Part shown: positions 1-9,376 of the stretch, one piece after another
Layout: the number at the start of each line of letters is the position of its first letter
How positions within the stretch are numbered: position 1 is the stretch's first letter
Assembly: GCA_040768665.1 (NCBI GenBank)
Contig: JAXGMN010000009.1
Coordinates: forward strand, 124,001 to 188,000
Source of the DNA: JABWBD01 sp040768665
Lineage (GTDB): Bacteria; Planctomycetota; Planctomycetia; Pirellulales; Thermoguttaceae
Length of the DNA stretch: 64,000 nucleotides
Reading direction: 5' to 3'
The notes under the pieces: model-generated
What the model was told of the DNA's origin: nothing
Database searches by the model: none
The model's input: the letters and a program-made list of their open reading frames with translations, nothing else
Translations under genes and position numbers: made by a program

Positions 1-415
1 GCCTTCTTCACCGTAGCCTGGGGCAACGCTTCGCGCCGCCCCAGGACACCGAAACACAACGATAGGCTTTGGCCGAAGGCCATAATCACCTCCCTTGTTG
101 AACGGGACACCACGCGTGCGCCGATGGGGTTGAAAATGGCCGTTGGCCAAAGCTGGCGCCTTGGTTGGCCATCCCATCTGGGGTGCTGCACCCCAGGCTA
201 CGATGAAATAGGCCTTCGGCCAAAAGACGTGCGTAGCCTTCCAGCCTCGGTCACCTGCCGGCCAAGCCGGCAGGGGTCTGCTTCCAGCGTACATCGTCCG
301 CTGCCCTCTTTCCCAACAGCAACGGCGTGGTTCTTTGGTCAGGACGTCCCTCAGCGCCCCTCCTGCTCCGTTTTCTTGATCCGCTCGAAGACGCCGCCCC
401 TGTCTTGACTTATCG
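1..415. other. Repeat-rich intergenic region, no gene seen
   Basis: No convincing coding sequence is visible. The region is made of short inverted motifs: CGTAGCCTGGGG (12-23) has its reverse complement CCCCAGGCTACG at 191-202, and a local stem forms between CCTGGGG (17-23) and CCCCAGG (39-45). GGCCGAAGGCC (near 71-81) and GGCCTTCGGCC (211-221) form another inverted pair. It lies downstream of the kinase fragment ending at 416 and could hold its transcription end, but no T-tract terminator is evident. Confidence 0.5.
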
Positions 416-2500
416 CTATCTTCGATCATCGCTCACTAACTTAGGCGCGTCCCACAACGCCACACCGACGTGGCGGTGCCCGCACTCGGGGGCAGCACCC
501 GAATAGTAAGCGGTTACGATCTTTCCGTCTGGCCGCTGTATGCTGCTGGGATAACCGCAGTCCCAGGTTTCGCTCGTCGCCAGACGGATTGGCGAAGTCC
601 AGGTCTTCCCCTCGTCCGCGCTCAAGCGGGCCAGTGCGCCCGTTTGTTTTGGGATGCGGTTGTTGTATGTCAGCAACAGGCGCCCATCGCGCAGCTTGAG
701 CAGGTGCGCGTGGTACTCGCCGGGTCCGGTTACACGCTGCGGCCTGTGCCAGGTTTGGCCGTCGTCGTCCGAGTGGAACAAGTCTGTGGCGTCGCATCTC
801 GCGACCGCCAGCCATTTCGTCTCGTCTAAGTGGAACACGAACGTCTCGTAATGCTGGGGGCCGATCATGCTCACGCGCTGCCACGAACTGCCATCGTCGT
901 CGCTGCGGAACATCCACGACCGCGGCCCGCTAGTCGCTGCGTCAGTCCCAGCGCGCCCCCAACGGACATGGTAGCAACTCATCCGCAAAGAACCGTCCGA
1001 GGCTCGCACAATGTCGCCGAAAGGACAATATTCCATACAGCCGGCCTCGGGAGCAGGAAACTCTTTGGTCGATTCCCAAGTGCGGCCGCCATCGGCTGAG
1101 CGGCAGATCCAGAGTCGGAGCACCTTGCCGCAGAATGCCGCGCGATTAGGCTGCCGAGGCTGTTGCTCCTTGGCCCGACCTGAGCACGCCACGAGCAAAT
1201 CGCCATTGTTCGCCAGCCCGGCAGCAACATTGAAACGTGTGGTTTCGGTATCGTGCTGCGTGACCTGGCCTCGCTTCTCCCATTGAAGGCCGTCTGTGCT
1301 TGCCCAGCACTCCACGTCTCCTTCCGTGTCTTCGAACCACGACTGGTTGAATATGACCATAGTAATCGTGCCGTCGGGCAGCACCGTCAGGTTCGGAGCT
1401 GCCCAGACATTTTCCACCGCCACGACCCGTGTGATCTTAGCTGGTTCCGGTGCAGGCGCAACCGGCGGAATCGGGTCGTCGTCCGAGTCTTGGCAGGTTA
1501 TCGCAACACAAAAGGGAGACGCGTCGCCTGTCCTGATGAAGTCAATGCTACGTATCGTCTTCTCGGGATAAGGGTTCTTCCATTCAGTGCGGTACAGTGT
1601 GAGGCGAAGAGGTTCTTTGGATCGCTTCTGTGCGAGGCGTTGAGCAGGATTGTTGCCGGTCCATGCAGAGTATGCCTTGGTGACCGGCCAACGCATCGTA
1701 GCCTCCCACCAATCCCAAATATCTTCCCCGGTCACGATGGGAATCGTTTGATCCGTGCCATCATTGTAGTGAACCGTGTATTGCGCGACCGTCAGCCCTT
1801 TGTCCCCTCCGCCTTGTAGACCGTGGAAGAAATGGACCCGCTTCGCGCGACGGTCAACCGGCAGTGCCTTGACCTCAGGTGGGAAGGCGTCGAAGACCCC
1901 TGCTTTGTAACCGTTCAGTCGAATGTATTCATCGGAAATGAAGAACGGCACGTTCGCGAACGTTTGCACGCCCGTTGACAGTTCAGATAAGTTGTTGAGA
2001 GGCGTGTCTGTGCCGTCAGATAGCGGCATGTTAGCGCCGTCTCCAAGGCAAACAAACGAGTATCCCTCCGGCGCTGGAGGCATCGTGAAGTACGGCGACC
2101 GCCCCATAATCTTTGCCCACCCAAACACGGCGAGTAGGGCCAGCCCAACGCAAACCATTCCAGCGACGGCCAAGATTCTTTGGCCACGCGAACCTAGTTT
2201 TTCGCTTCGAGTTCGCTTCGGAGCGACTGAGGAACTGGGCAACCTCACTCGCGACGGTTGTTGCACGAGCGCGAGGTACTCTCCCAATTCCTCCGCGACC
2301 TCGCCCGCCGTCTGGAAACGCTCCTCCGGCTTCTTTGTCAGCAGCCGGTCGATGATCTCCGTCAGCCAATCGGGGATCTCCGGATTCATCTCCTGAATCG
2401 GCCGCGGTGTATCTTCGCAAACCCGATGAATCGCCCCCGTGACTGTCGTCGCCCGGAACGGCGACCGCCCGGTACACATCGCGTACATCACACAGCCCAA
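416..2500 (-). CDS. 3' half of frameshifted Ser/Thr kinase with sialidase-like (BNR) outer region
   Basis: This frame carries the kinase C-lobe (fragment residues 1-75), a membrane helix (about 108-128), one copy of the recurring outer domain (about 143-345, ending in the CVAITC motif) and a sialidase/BNR-like beta-propeller (about 365-690) with several Asp-box motifs such as SADGGRTW, SDDDGSSW, SDDDGQTW and SADEGKTW. The N-terminal half of the same protein is read in another frame at 2488-3432. Aligned with the intact paralogue at 3489-7640, the break is at 2533-2535, where one more G on the coding strand restores ARGEEIDR. The full product would be a membrane receptor kinase of about 1000 residues with a BNR propeller outside the cytoplasm. 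The BNR ligand is unknown. The start of this fragment is not a real initiation site if the frameshift is an error. Confidence 0.75.
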   Translation of the reverse strand: MGCVMYAMCTGRSPFRATTVTGAIHRVCEDTPRPIQEMNPEIPDWLTEIIDRLLTKKPEERFQTAGEVAEELGEYLALVQQPSRVRLPSSSVAPKRTRSEKLGSRGQRILAVAGMVCVGLALLAVFGWAKIMGRSPYFTMPPAPEGYSFVCLGDGANMPLSDGTDTPLNNLSELSTGVQTFANVPFFISDEYIRLNGYKAGVFDAFPPEVKALPVDRRAKRVHFFHGLQGGGDKGLTVAQYTVHYNDGTDQTIPIVTGEDIWDWWEATMRWPVTKAYSAWTGNNPAQRLAQKRSKEPLRLTLYRTEWKNPYPEKTIRSIDFIRTGDASPFCVAITCQDSDDDPIPPVAPAPEPAKITRVVAVENVWAAPNLTVLPDGTITMVIFNQSWFEDTEGDVECWASTDGLQWEKRGQVTQHDTETTRFNVAAGLANNGDLLVACSGRAKEQQPRQPNRAAFCGKVLRLWICRSADGGRTWESTKEFPAPEAGCMEYCPFGDIVRASDGSLRMSCYHVRWGRAGTDAATSGPRSWMFRSDDDGSSWQRVSMIGPQHYETFVFHLDETKWLAVARCDATDLFHSDDDGQTWHRPQRVTGPGEYHAHLLKLRDGRLLLTYNNRIPKQTGALARLSADEGKTWTSPIRLATSETWDCGYPSSIQRPDGKIVTAYYSGAAPECGHRHVGVALWDAPKLVSDDRR

Positions 2501-3432
2501 ACTGAACAGATCGCTCCGCCGATCGATCTCCTCCCGCGAGCCTGCTCCGGCGACATGTACTCCGGCGTGCCCGCGACCACACCGGTCTGCGTGATTTTCG
2601 CCTCATGCACTACGCGGGCCAGCCCGAAGTCGGTGATCTTCACCCGCTCCACGCCGTTTTCCAGCAGGATGTTGCTCGGCTTGATGTCGCGGTGAACGAG
2701 CCCCTGGGCATGCGCGGCGGCCAATCCCGAGGCGGCCTGCGTGCCGATGCGCAGGATCTCTTCGACCTTTAAAGGACCGGTCCGCCGGATCCGCTCCTCC
2801 AAGGAAACGCCGGCGACGTATTCCATCACCAGGAACGGCAACTCTCTTGCTTTGGCCACCGCGTGAATGGTAACCACATGGTCATGGCTCACCGCGGCGG
2901 CCATCTGGGCCTCGCGCATGAAGCGGTTGCCCGCCACGGCACTTGAGGCGAGCTGCGGCGAGAGAACCTTGATCGCCACGTATCGGTTGAGCGCGGGATC
3001 GCGCCCTTTGAGCACCACGCCCATCCCGCCGTGCCCGACCACGCCGGTGATCTCGTACTCTCCGAGTTGCCCCAGGCAATGCGCCTGTGTGGGCGGATCG
3101 AGAAAGTCGAGCGAGATTCCTTCCACACCCGGGTGCTCCGCGGCGGTGGGCATTTCGGCCGAATCGACTTCCGAATGCGGACCGGCGGCCTTCAAGTGGC
3201 TCATCGCACCGCGCAGCGCTGCATCGGAACTCGGCTCTTGTTCCTCCGAAATCTCCCTCCGGCCGCTATCCGAGAGGAGTCCGACCTGGCCCGTCAACGC
3301 ATCGAGCTTCGCTCGGCAGATCTCGCAGGTTTTGAGATGGGATTCCAACGAAGCCTGTTCTTCTGCCGAGAGGTCGCCGTCCAATAAGGCTTCCAGCCGA
3401 CTGCGGTCCGGACACGGTGAATTAGTGGGCAC
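2488..3432 (-). CDS. 5' half of frameshifted kinase: HC2-type zinc finger plus kinase N-lobe and active site
   Basis: Starts at a GTG with a good GGAGG site upstream. Residues 1-45 have the anti-sigma-factor-type zinc finger pattern (HLKTCEIC, H-x3-C-x2-C, with an earlier Cys). The kinase begins near residue 122 with the glycine loop GHGGMG and the AIKVL lysine (K155), followed by the HRDIKPSN catalytic loop, the DFG motif and GTPEYMSPEQARG. After this the frame is lost and the protein ends in an unrelated tail (RRSIGG...). The remainder continues in the frame of 416-2500. It lies 56 bp downstream of the paralogue at 3489-7640, so both are probably cotranscribed. See the 416-2500 entry for the reconstructed protein. 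Confidence 0.75.
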   Translation of the reverse strand: MPTNSPCPDRSRLEALLDGDLSAEEQASLESHLKTCEICRAKLDALTGQVGLLSDSGRREISEEQEPSSDAALRGAMSHLKAAGPHSEVDSAEMPTAAEHPGVEGISLDFLDPPTQAHCLGQLGEYEITGVVGHGGMGVVLKGRDPALNRYVAIKVLSPQLASSAVAGNRFMREAQMAAAVSHDHVVTIHAVAKARELPFLVMEYVAGVSLEERIRRTGPLKVEEILRIGTQAASGLAAAHAQGLVHRDIKPSNILLENGVERVKITDFGLARVVHEAKITQTGVVAGTPEYMSPEQARGRRSIGGAICSVWAV

Positions 3433-3488
3433 GACTGTACCTCCACGTTCGTATTGGCCTTGACTACGTTGCTCTCAGCGCAAACGAC

Positions 3489-6400
3489 CTATTCCGCCGC
3501 CTTATCGTCGAAAGATGAGGTGCTTGACTTGTCGGGGATCTTGAGCAGATCGGCCACATCCCAAATATGGACTTTCGCATCTCGCCCCGTCGTCAAGAGG
3601 CTCTTACCATCGGGCGTGAAGATTGCGCACAGAACGGTGCCATAATGTGACGTAAAGCGAGTCAGCAGTGTCCTTTGAGAAATGTTCCCCAAGCACACTT
3701 CTCCCTCGTATTCCCATTGAGTGTCCCAAAAGATGTCGGCTCCGCCAGCCGTGACGAGTGTCTTCCCGTCCGGTGAGAATGCCGCTCGGTAAACCTTCTG
3801 CTCGTTACCTTCGAGGGTCGCGAGGTGCTCAAAGGACGAAGCGTCCCAGTACTTCACGGTCTTGTCGCAACCTGCTGATACCAAGATTGTGCCATCTGGT
3901 GAAAAAGACACAACTTCAGTGGATAGTTCCCCATGTTTGAACGGTGCAGCGATTGTGTTGCCCGTTCTCGGATCGTGGAGAAGCACATAGCCGGTTTCTG
4001 TACCGACAGCAAGCTTGTCAGCGTCCTTGGAGAATGCCAAGGAGCGAGGCGTCCCATGAAGCGATGCGAAAGCTGCCACCTCTTTGCCATTTCTCAAGTC
4101 GAAGACCGTGATCTTGCTATCACCAAACCTGTAGGCAATGGCAAGCAGTCGTTGGTCGCTTGCAAGAGCCATCATGGGAAAACGCCCGTCAGTCTTGATT
4201 GCACCTTTGACCTTGAAAGCAGCAGTGTCCCAAAATCGCACATTGACATCACCAAGTCCTCCAGTGCGACGCATGAGCACCGAGCACGTCACGAGTGACT
4301 TCCCGCGGTGGTCAGAAGCCAAGCTTTGGGCGAATAGGACATTTTCTCCCGTTTGGTCCTTTTTGCAGAGATACCCGTCCAGATGCAGATTGTCCAAACT
4401 CCTGACGTGGACTCCGTTGAACCCGGTTGCGGCAGCCACACAGTAAGGGCTGGGAGAGATGGCCAGATCGCTTCCAAAGTCCCCTGGGTCCAGGACAAAG
4501 GTTGCTCTCGGCTTGGGACCATCGGCCTCCATGTCGTCAGGACCAGGCAGATTGGCAATCGACCAAAGTCGGATAAGATTGTCGTCGCCGGCGCTTGCCA
4601 ACGTGTCGCCATGTGGAGAGAACGCAAGCGATCTAACAATGCCCCAGTGCGCCAAGAAATCACTTTGCACTCGACGTGATGGAATATCCCACACTCGCAC
4701 CGTCTGAAAATAACCTCCTGCTGCGAGTTTGTGGCCGTTAGGAGAGAAAGCTAGTGCGAACAAGCCCCTGGGAGTTCCAAACGAGTCATCGAGTTGCCCT
4801 GTCTCGGCATTCCACAGTTTTACGGTACTATCCGTACTTGCCGACGCGATCAGTCTCCCGTCCGGGCTGAAGACTAGGGACCGGATAGCGTCAGTATGAC
4901 CAGAAAGCACCCGCCATAATTTGCGAGACTCCACTTCCCACAACTTCATTTCTGGCTCGTCGTTGGCCCCCGTAGCGAGCATCTTGCCGTCGGGCGAGAA
5001 GGCAAGTGCCAGCACTGAATGTGAATGTGCATCGAGAGTTGTGAGCTTGCGAGTAGACGCGACGTCCCAAAGATCCACCGTTCCATCAGGATGGCCGGAA
5101 GCGAGGATCGCCCCATCGGACGTGAACGCTAGTGCAGACACCCCCGTATCGTCATCGCGAAATACCGCAATCTGTTCGGATGAACGGCAATTGTAGAGCT
5201 TCAGCGGTCCCTGCGCGCCCCCTGTGGCGAGCACTTCACCTTTGGGAGAGAACGCGACCGCCGGAACCCCGGACATATGCACTTGCAACACAGCCTTTTC
5301 TGTCCATGCACCATCCTCGCGAGTTCGCAACACGACGGTTCCGTCTGCCGCCGCCGTAGCCAGCATGTTTCCGTCGTTCGAGAAAGCGACCTGGCGTAGA
5401 CCGAAGATCTGCCCCGATAGTTCAGCGATAGGCTCTGGTTGGCGACTTGACAGTGGAAAGAGTTTCAACGAGTAATCGGCGCTCAAATCAACTATGGTGT
5501 CCGGGTGAATATCGATCGCTCCACGGCGCATGACCGTCTCTTTCAGGTGAATCTCCACGTCGTGGCGTCCCACAGGCAAAAGAACGTCTTGCGAGTTGCT
5601 GTGCGAGAGCGGCGAGTAAGCCTTTCCGTCCACGATAACAGTGTGGCCTGTTGCGCGGTGCATGATCAGGTTTACCAGGCCCGATTCGGGAAGCGAAGGC
5701 GACGGGTCGAGATCACAAGTGATCGCCACGCAGAGAGGCGCAGGATGCTTAAACGGCCCGCGACTCAGATCGATGCTGCTGATGGTCTTATCCGGGTACG
5801 GGTTGTTCCAAGTGTACTGAAAAAGTTGCAGTGCGGGCACGGAACTCGCTTTGGCAGTTGCGGCGGGGCTTCCTTTCCAAGCGACCCTCGCTCGTGTCGC
5901 ATCGTCCAAATCACCATTGACTCGAATATCTCGTAAGTGCCGTCCGACCTGTAAGGGCAGTACTATCCTAGAATCGTCGTCGTAGTTGATCGTGTATGTG
6001 CCAACAGTCTTATAGCTCCAAAACGAACCGTGAAGGAAATGCAGTTGGGATGCCTTGTGGCCGACTTCGATCCCACGAACCTCCTTTGGAAAGCTCGCAA
6101 GATTGTATCCGCTAAGTTGGATGTACTTCTGATCTACCTGAAACGGAATGTCGTTAGACTCAAGCCGCCCCGGCTTAAGGTCTCCAAGATGAAGGTCGGG
6201 CGAGTCGGGCATCGAATTTTGAGATAACCAGACGTTCCCGTAAGGTTGGAGGTCGACAAATGCGAATCGCTCATCATGCGGTGACTTAGGCTCCGAAACT
6301 ACTTCCTGTATGTTCTCGGGAACGAAGATCTGTGGTCTAGCCGCCCACAGCCCGGCGACAGCCAGAATGCAAACCGCCACAGCCGTTGCTCCCCACCAAT

Positions 6401-7640
6401 GCTTCCGATTCGCAGACCTGCCCGTATGTCGAAAAGGTGCCACCGGAACGACCGGTTGGACGCTCGACGGGTGCTGCACCTCCGCTAAGTAAGCCCCCAG
6501 AACCTCCGCCACCTCACCTGCCGTCTGAAACCGGTCATCTGGCTTCTTCGCCAGCAGCCGATCGATAATCCCTGTCAACCAATCGGGAATGTCGGGATTG
6601 GTTTCCCGAATCGGCCGTGGCGTATCCTCGCAAACTCGATGGATTGCCCCCGTGACCGTGGTGGCCCGGAACGGCGAGCGCCCGGTACACATCGCGTACA
6701 TCACACAGCCCAAACTGAACAGATCGCTCCGCCGATCGATTTCCTCGCCGCGGGCTTGCTCCGGCGACATGTACTCGGGCGTCCCCGCCACCACGCCGGT
6801 CTGCGTGATCTTGGCTTCATGCACCACGCGGGCCAGCCCGAAGTCGGTGATCTTCACCCGCTCGACGCCGTTTTCCAGCAGGATATTGCTCGGCTTGATG
6901 TCTCGGTGAACGAGCCCCTGGGCGTGGGCGGCCGCTAGGCCCGAGGCGGCCTGCATGCCGATCCGCAGGATCTCCTCCACCTTCAACGGCCCGGTGCGGC
7001 GGATGCGTTCCTCCAGAGAGACGCCGGCGACGTATTCCATCACCAGGAACGGCAACGCCTTGGCTCTGGCCACCGCGTGAATGGTGACGACGTGGTCGTG
7101 GCTGACGGCAGCGGCCATCTGGGCCTCGCGCATGAAGCGATTGCCCGCGACGGCACTCGAGGCAAGCTGCGGCGAGAGGACCTTGATGGCCACGTAGCGG
7201 TTCAGGGCCGGGTCGCGGCCCTTGAGGACCACGCCCATCCCGCCGTGGCCTACCACTCCGGTGATCTCGTATTCTCCGAGCTGCCCCAGGCAGTGCGCCT
7301 GCGTCGGCGGATCGAGAAAGTCGAGCGAGATGCCCTCCACGCCCGGTTGCTCCGCGGCGGTGGGCATGTCGGACGAGTCGGCTGCCGAACGGGGGCCTGC
7401 CGCCTTCAAGCGGCTCATCGCGCCGCGGAGCGCCGTGTTCGGCCCATTCCCCTCGGAAACCTCCCTCCGGCCGCTGTCCGACAAAAGGTTAACCTGGCCC
7501 GTCAACTCATCGAGCCTCGCGCGGCAGGTCTCGCAGGTCTTGAGGTGAGATTCCAGTGAAGCCTGTTCTGCCGCAGGCAGGTCGCCGCCCAAAAGGGCTT
7601 CCAGGCGGGTGATGTTGGGGCATGGGGAGTTGGTGGACAT
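3489..7640 (-). CDS. Membrane Ser/Thr protein kinase with HC2 zinc finger and WD40 repeats
   Basis: An intact 1383-aa Hanks-type kinase. Residues 1-45 form an HC2-type zinc finger (HLKTCETC), as in anti-sigma factors. The kinase domain spans about 122-385, with glycine loop GHGGMG, catalytic K153, HRD with D247, DFG with D266 and the activation-segment motif GTPEYMSPEQARGEE. A membrane helix follows at about 415-434. The outer part has one copy of the recurring domain (about 458-640), a PEGA-like stretch (about 650-720) and WD40 repeats from about 740 to the end. The ATG has a GGAG site. It is one of four paralogues in tandem downstream of the ECF sigma gene at 16509-17111. Likely role: sensing at or outside the membrane and phosphorylation of cytoplasmic partners. 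Substrates are unknown. It serves as the reference for the frameshifted copies. Confidence 0.9.
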   Translation of the reverse strand: MSTNSPCPNITRLEALLGGDLPAAEQASLESHLKTCETCRARLDELTGQVNLLSDSGRREVSEGNGPNTALRGAMSRLKAAGPRSAADSSDMPTAAEQPGVEGISLDFLDPPTQAHCLGQLGEYEITGVVGHGGMGVVLKGRDPALNRYVAIKVLSPQLASSAVAGNRFMREAQMAAAVSHDHVVTIHAVARAKALPFLVMEYVAGVSLEERIRRTGPLKVEEILRIGMQAASGLAAAHAQGLVHRDIKPSNILLENGVERVKITDFGLARVVHEAKITQTGVVAGTPEYMSPEQARGEEIDRRSDLFSLGCVMYAMCTGRSPFRATTVTGAIHRVCEDTPRPIRETNPDIPDWLTGIIDRLLAKKPDDRFQTAGEVAEVLGAYLAEVQHPSSVQPVVPVAPFRHTGRSANRKHWWGATAVAVCILAVAGLWAARPQIFVPENIQEVVSEPKSPHDERFAFVDLQPYGNVWLSQNSMPDSPDLHLGDLKPGRLESNDIPFQVDQKYIQLSGYNLASFPKEVRGIEVGHKASQLHFLHGSFWSYKTVGTYTINYDDDSRIVLPLQVGRHLRDIRVNGDLDDATRARVAWKGSPAATAKASSVPALQLFQYTWNNPYPDKTISSIDLSRGPFKHPAPLCVAITCDLDPSPSLPESGLVNLIMHRATGHTVIVDGKAYSPLSHSNSQDVLLPVGRHDVEIHLKETVMRRGAIDIHPDTIVDLSADYSLKLFPLSSRQPEPIAELSGQIFGLRQVAFSNDGNMLATAAADGTVVLRTREDGAWTEKAVLQVHMSGVPAVAFSPKGEVLATGGAQGPLKLYNCRSSEQIAVFRDDDTGVSALAFTSDGAILASGHPDGTVDLWDVASTRKLTTLDAHSHSVLALAFSPDGKMLATGANDEPEMKLWEVESRKLWRVLSGHTDAIRSLVFSPDGRLIASASTDSTVKLWNAETGQLDDSFGTPRGLFALAFSPNGHKLAAGGYFQTVRVWDIPSRRVQSDFLAHWGIVRSLAFSPHGDTLASAGDDNLIRLWSIANLPGPDDMEADGPKPRATFVLDPGDFGSDLAISPSPYCVAAATGFNGVHVRSLDNLHLDGYLCKKDQTGENVLFAQSLASDHRGKSLVTCSVLMRRTGGLGDVNVRFWDTAAFKVKGAIKTDGRFPMMALASDQRLLAIAYRFGDSKITVFDLRNGKEVAAFASLHGTPRSLAFSKDADKLAVGTETGYVLLHDPRTGNTIAAPFKHGELSTEVVSFSPDGTILVSAGCDKTVKYWDASSFEHLATLEGNEQKVYRAAFSPDGKTLVTAGGADIFWDTQWEYEGEVCLGNISQRTLLTRFTSHYGTVLCAIFTPDGKSLLTTGRDAKVHIWDVADLLKIPDKSSTSSFDDKAAE

Positions 7641-7736
7641 GATTGGTCTCCATGTTCTGCCGGAAGGTTGCCGGATTTCACTTTATCCGAGCCTATCTCT
7701 CTTGCCCCCGCCGCCGGTCTTGGCCGCCCGTTCCGC

Positions 7737-8684
7737 CTACTTTCGCACGCGTTTGTAGGTGAATGCGCCGTCGCTTCCCTCCATTTTCCAGGTATCCTCG
7801 TCCAGGAGTGTGACGGTCCAAGCGGCTTGCGATCCTGGCAACCAGGTCTCCAGTTTGCCGTCATCGCGCTTGCCCCAGCAGAACTTGATCTGTTTCCCAT
7901 TCTGGGTCACGCACCAATTCGTGATTCGCCGTTCGACCGGGTCCCAGCCGAACACGCCGACGTTCTTGAATTGGAACGCACCGTCCGGGCCATAGACGGT
8001 CAAGACGTTCTGGATCTCGTTCTTGTCCTCGGTCCAATTCAACGTCCATCGTCCGGTTGAACCGTTGCTGCCCTTCCCCTCCCAGTCTCCGACAAGCGGT
8101 TCAAGGACTTTCAGCTTCTCGTAGTTCGACGCCCGCCCGCTTTTCTTCACACGCGTGAACCGGCACTCGTTGTCCGGGTACGGCTTGCCGTCGATCGATG
8201 CTCGCTTGTCGGTCATCACAAGCGTGTCCTTGTTGACGACCTTGATCTCCTGGACCCCCTCGCATTTTGCGCCGTCCAGATTGAATCCGGTATACTCCAA
8301 GACCCAGGCATCCCCCTGCTTCTCCCATATGCCGGACCACACTCCCTTATGCGTGGTGAAGGACGAGTCCTTGATCTTCTGCGCGGACTGGTCCCAGCCT
8401 CGAAGAGTGGTGCCCGTGATTTTCATTTCTCCGGGGATGTCATGCACCTCCTCGATGATCTGGGCGCTCTTGCCGGGGGCCCATCGCACGGTCATCCGCA
8501 ACAGGGCCGTCTTGCCGGCCCACTTCTTCAGATTCTCCGACGCCGCCGGCGACTCGGGCACCGCCAGCTTGGCTTCCCAAGTGCCGATGAAGCACTCGAG
8601 ATCCTTCAGGTGTTCGTACACAGGCGACTCGACGTCCTGGCCAACGGCAAACGATGCGGCGATAAGCAACGATGCGGTCAACAT
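7737..8684 (-). CDS. Secreted protein with two tandem lipocalin-like domains
   Basis: 315 aa with a probable short signal peptide (about 1-15, SLLIAASFAVGQ). Two related beta-rich halves follow: about 28-175 (begins CFIGTWEAKL, contains GWDQSAQKI) and about 187-315 (begins PLVGDWEGKG, contains GWDPVERRI). The GxW start followed by a GWD turn resembles DUF1579-like/lipocalin-like proteins, an assignment made from pattern only. The start ATG at 8684 has a GAGG site. It sits between two receptor-kinase genes on the same strand with modest gaps, next to the related single-domain gene 8815-9342, so it may bind a ligand in the periplasm or at the surface for the neighbouring receptors. That link is inferred from position only. 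Confidence 0.7.
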   Translation of the reverse strand: MLTASLLIAASFAVGQDVESPVYEHLKDLECFIGTWEAKLAVPESPAASENLKKWAGKTALLRMTVRWAPGKSAQIIEEVHDIPGEMKITGTTLRGWDQSAQKIKDSSFTTHKGVWSGIWEKQGDAWVLEYTGFNLDGAKCEGVQEIKVVNKDTLVMTDKRASIDGKPYPDNECRFTRVKKSGRASNYEKLKVLEPLVGDWEGKGSNGSTGRWTLNWTEDKNEIQNVLTVYGPDGAFQFKNVGVFGWDPVERRITNWCVTQNGKQIKFCWGKRDDGKLETWLPGSQAAWTVTLLDEDTWKMEGSDGAFTYKRVRK

Positions 8685-8814
8685 TTCTGGATCCTCTCTT
8701 GATCGTACCCTGGTGATTGTTTAAGACGACATCTTTCACTTGGTGCCCTTGGGGCGAGCTGTATGCCTTACTCTCTTCTTTCCGAGTACGGGTTGCATTT
8801 CCCGCCAAACCATA

Positions 8815-9342
8815 TCAGTTGACTCTCCGGTTGACGGTCCTCCAGGCGTGCTTCTTGCCGTCCTGAATATACGACGCGTTCCACTGCCATTCATTCTGGC
8901 TTTTCTTCTCGACTATCGAATCGCCTTCAAACTTCCGGTCGTCGCGATCCACCAACACGAACGTGCCGATCCAACAATCTTTCTTTTGTCCGAGGCAGTA
9001 GCGAAACGTCCCCCAGCCTCCATCCGAGTCATACCAGTACTCGACAAGCTGTTTCTTATCGGCGTCCCATCCGGTGATGCCCGTGGCGTGGATTTCGACT
9101 CCATCCTCCATGCTCGACGCTGCATGTTGAATGCAGTATTTGCCTGGCGCCCAGACGGTCGTCTCGGAGCCGGGCTGTGCTTGCTCGACGCCGTCGATAA
9201 ATGCGTCCGACTGCCATTTGCCGACACGATACTGCAGTTCGTCAGCGGCCTCCTTGGCGATTGCGGTGGCGTCCGAGGCGGCCCAAGAGGTGGACAAGTA
9301 GAGAACCAGCAGGACAAACGATATTGCGTGAGCCAGTCTCAT
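8815..9342 (-). CDS. Small secreted lipocalin-like protein
   Basis: The start chosen is the ATG at 9342, giving about 175 aa that begin with MRLAHAISFVLLVLYLSTSW, a clear signal peptide. The reading frame is open further upstream, but that part overlaps the neighbouring kinase gene and reads as non-protein-like Arg/Ser-rich sequence, while the 9342 start has a GAGG site. The mature part starts with a GKWQSDAF motif and has GITGWDADKK, matching the GxW...GWD pattern of each half of the 7737-8684 protein, so it is probably a single-domain relative. It lies 34 bp downstream of the kinase gene ending at 9377. Function unknown; probably exported, with a beta-barrel fold. Confidence 0.65.
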   Translation of the reverse strand: MRLAHAISFVLLVLYLSTSWAASDATAIAKEAADELQYRVGKWQSDAFIDGVEQAQPGSETTVWAPGKYCIQHAASSMEDGVEIHATGITGWDADKKQLVEYWYDSDGGWGTFRYCLGQKKDCWIGTFVLVDRDDRKFEGDSIVEKKSQNEWQWNASYIQDGKKHAWRTVNRRVN

Positions 9343-9376
9343 GATCAGATCCTCAGAGGAGAGCAGTGGTCCGTGG

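Noticed and set aside
124..408. 94-codon plus-strand open frame upstream of the first kinase fragment
   Set aside because: Overlaps the palindromic motifs, has no family-like segment and no clear ribosome site.
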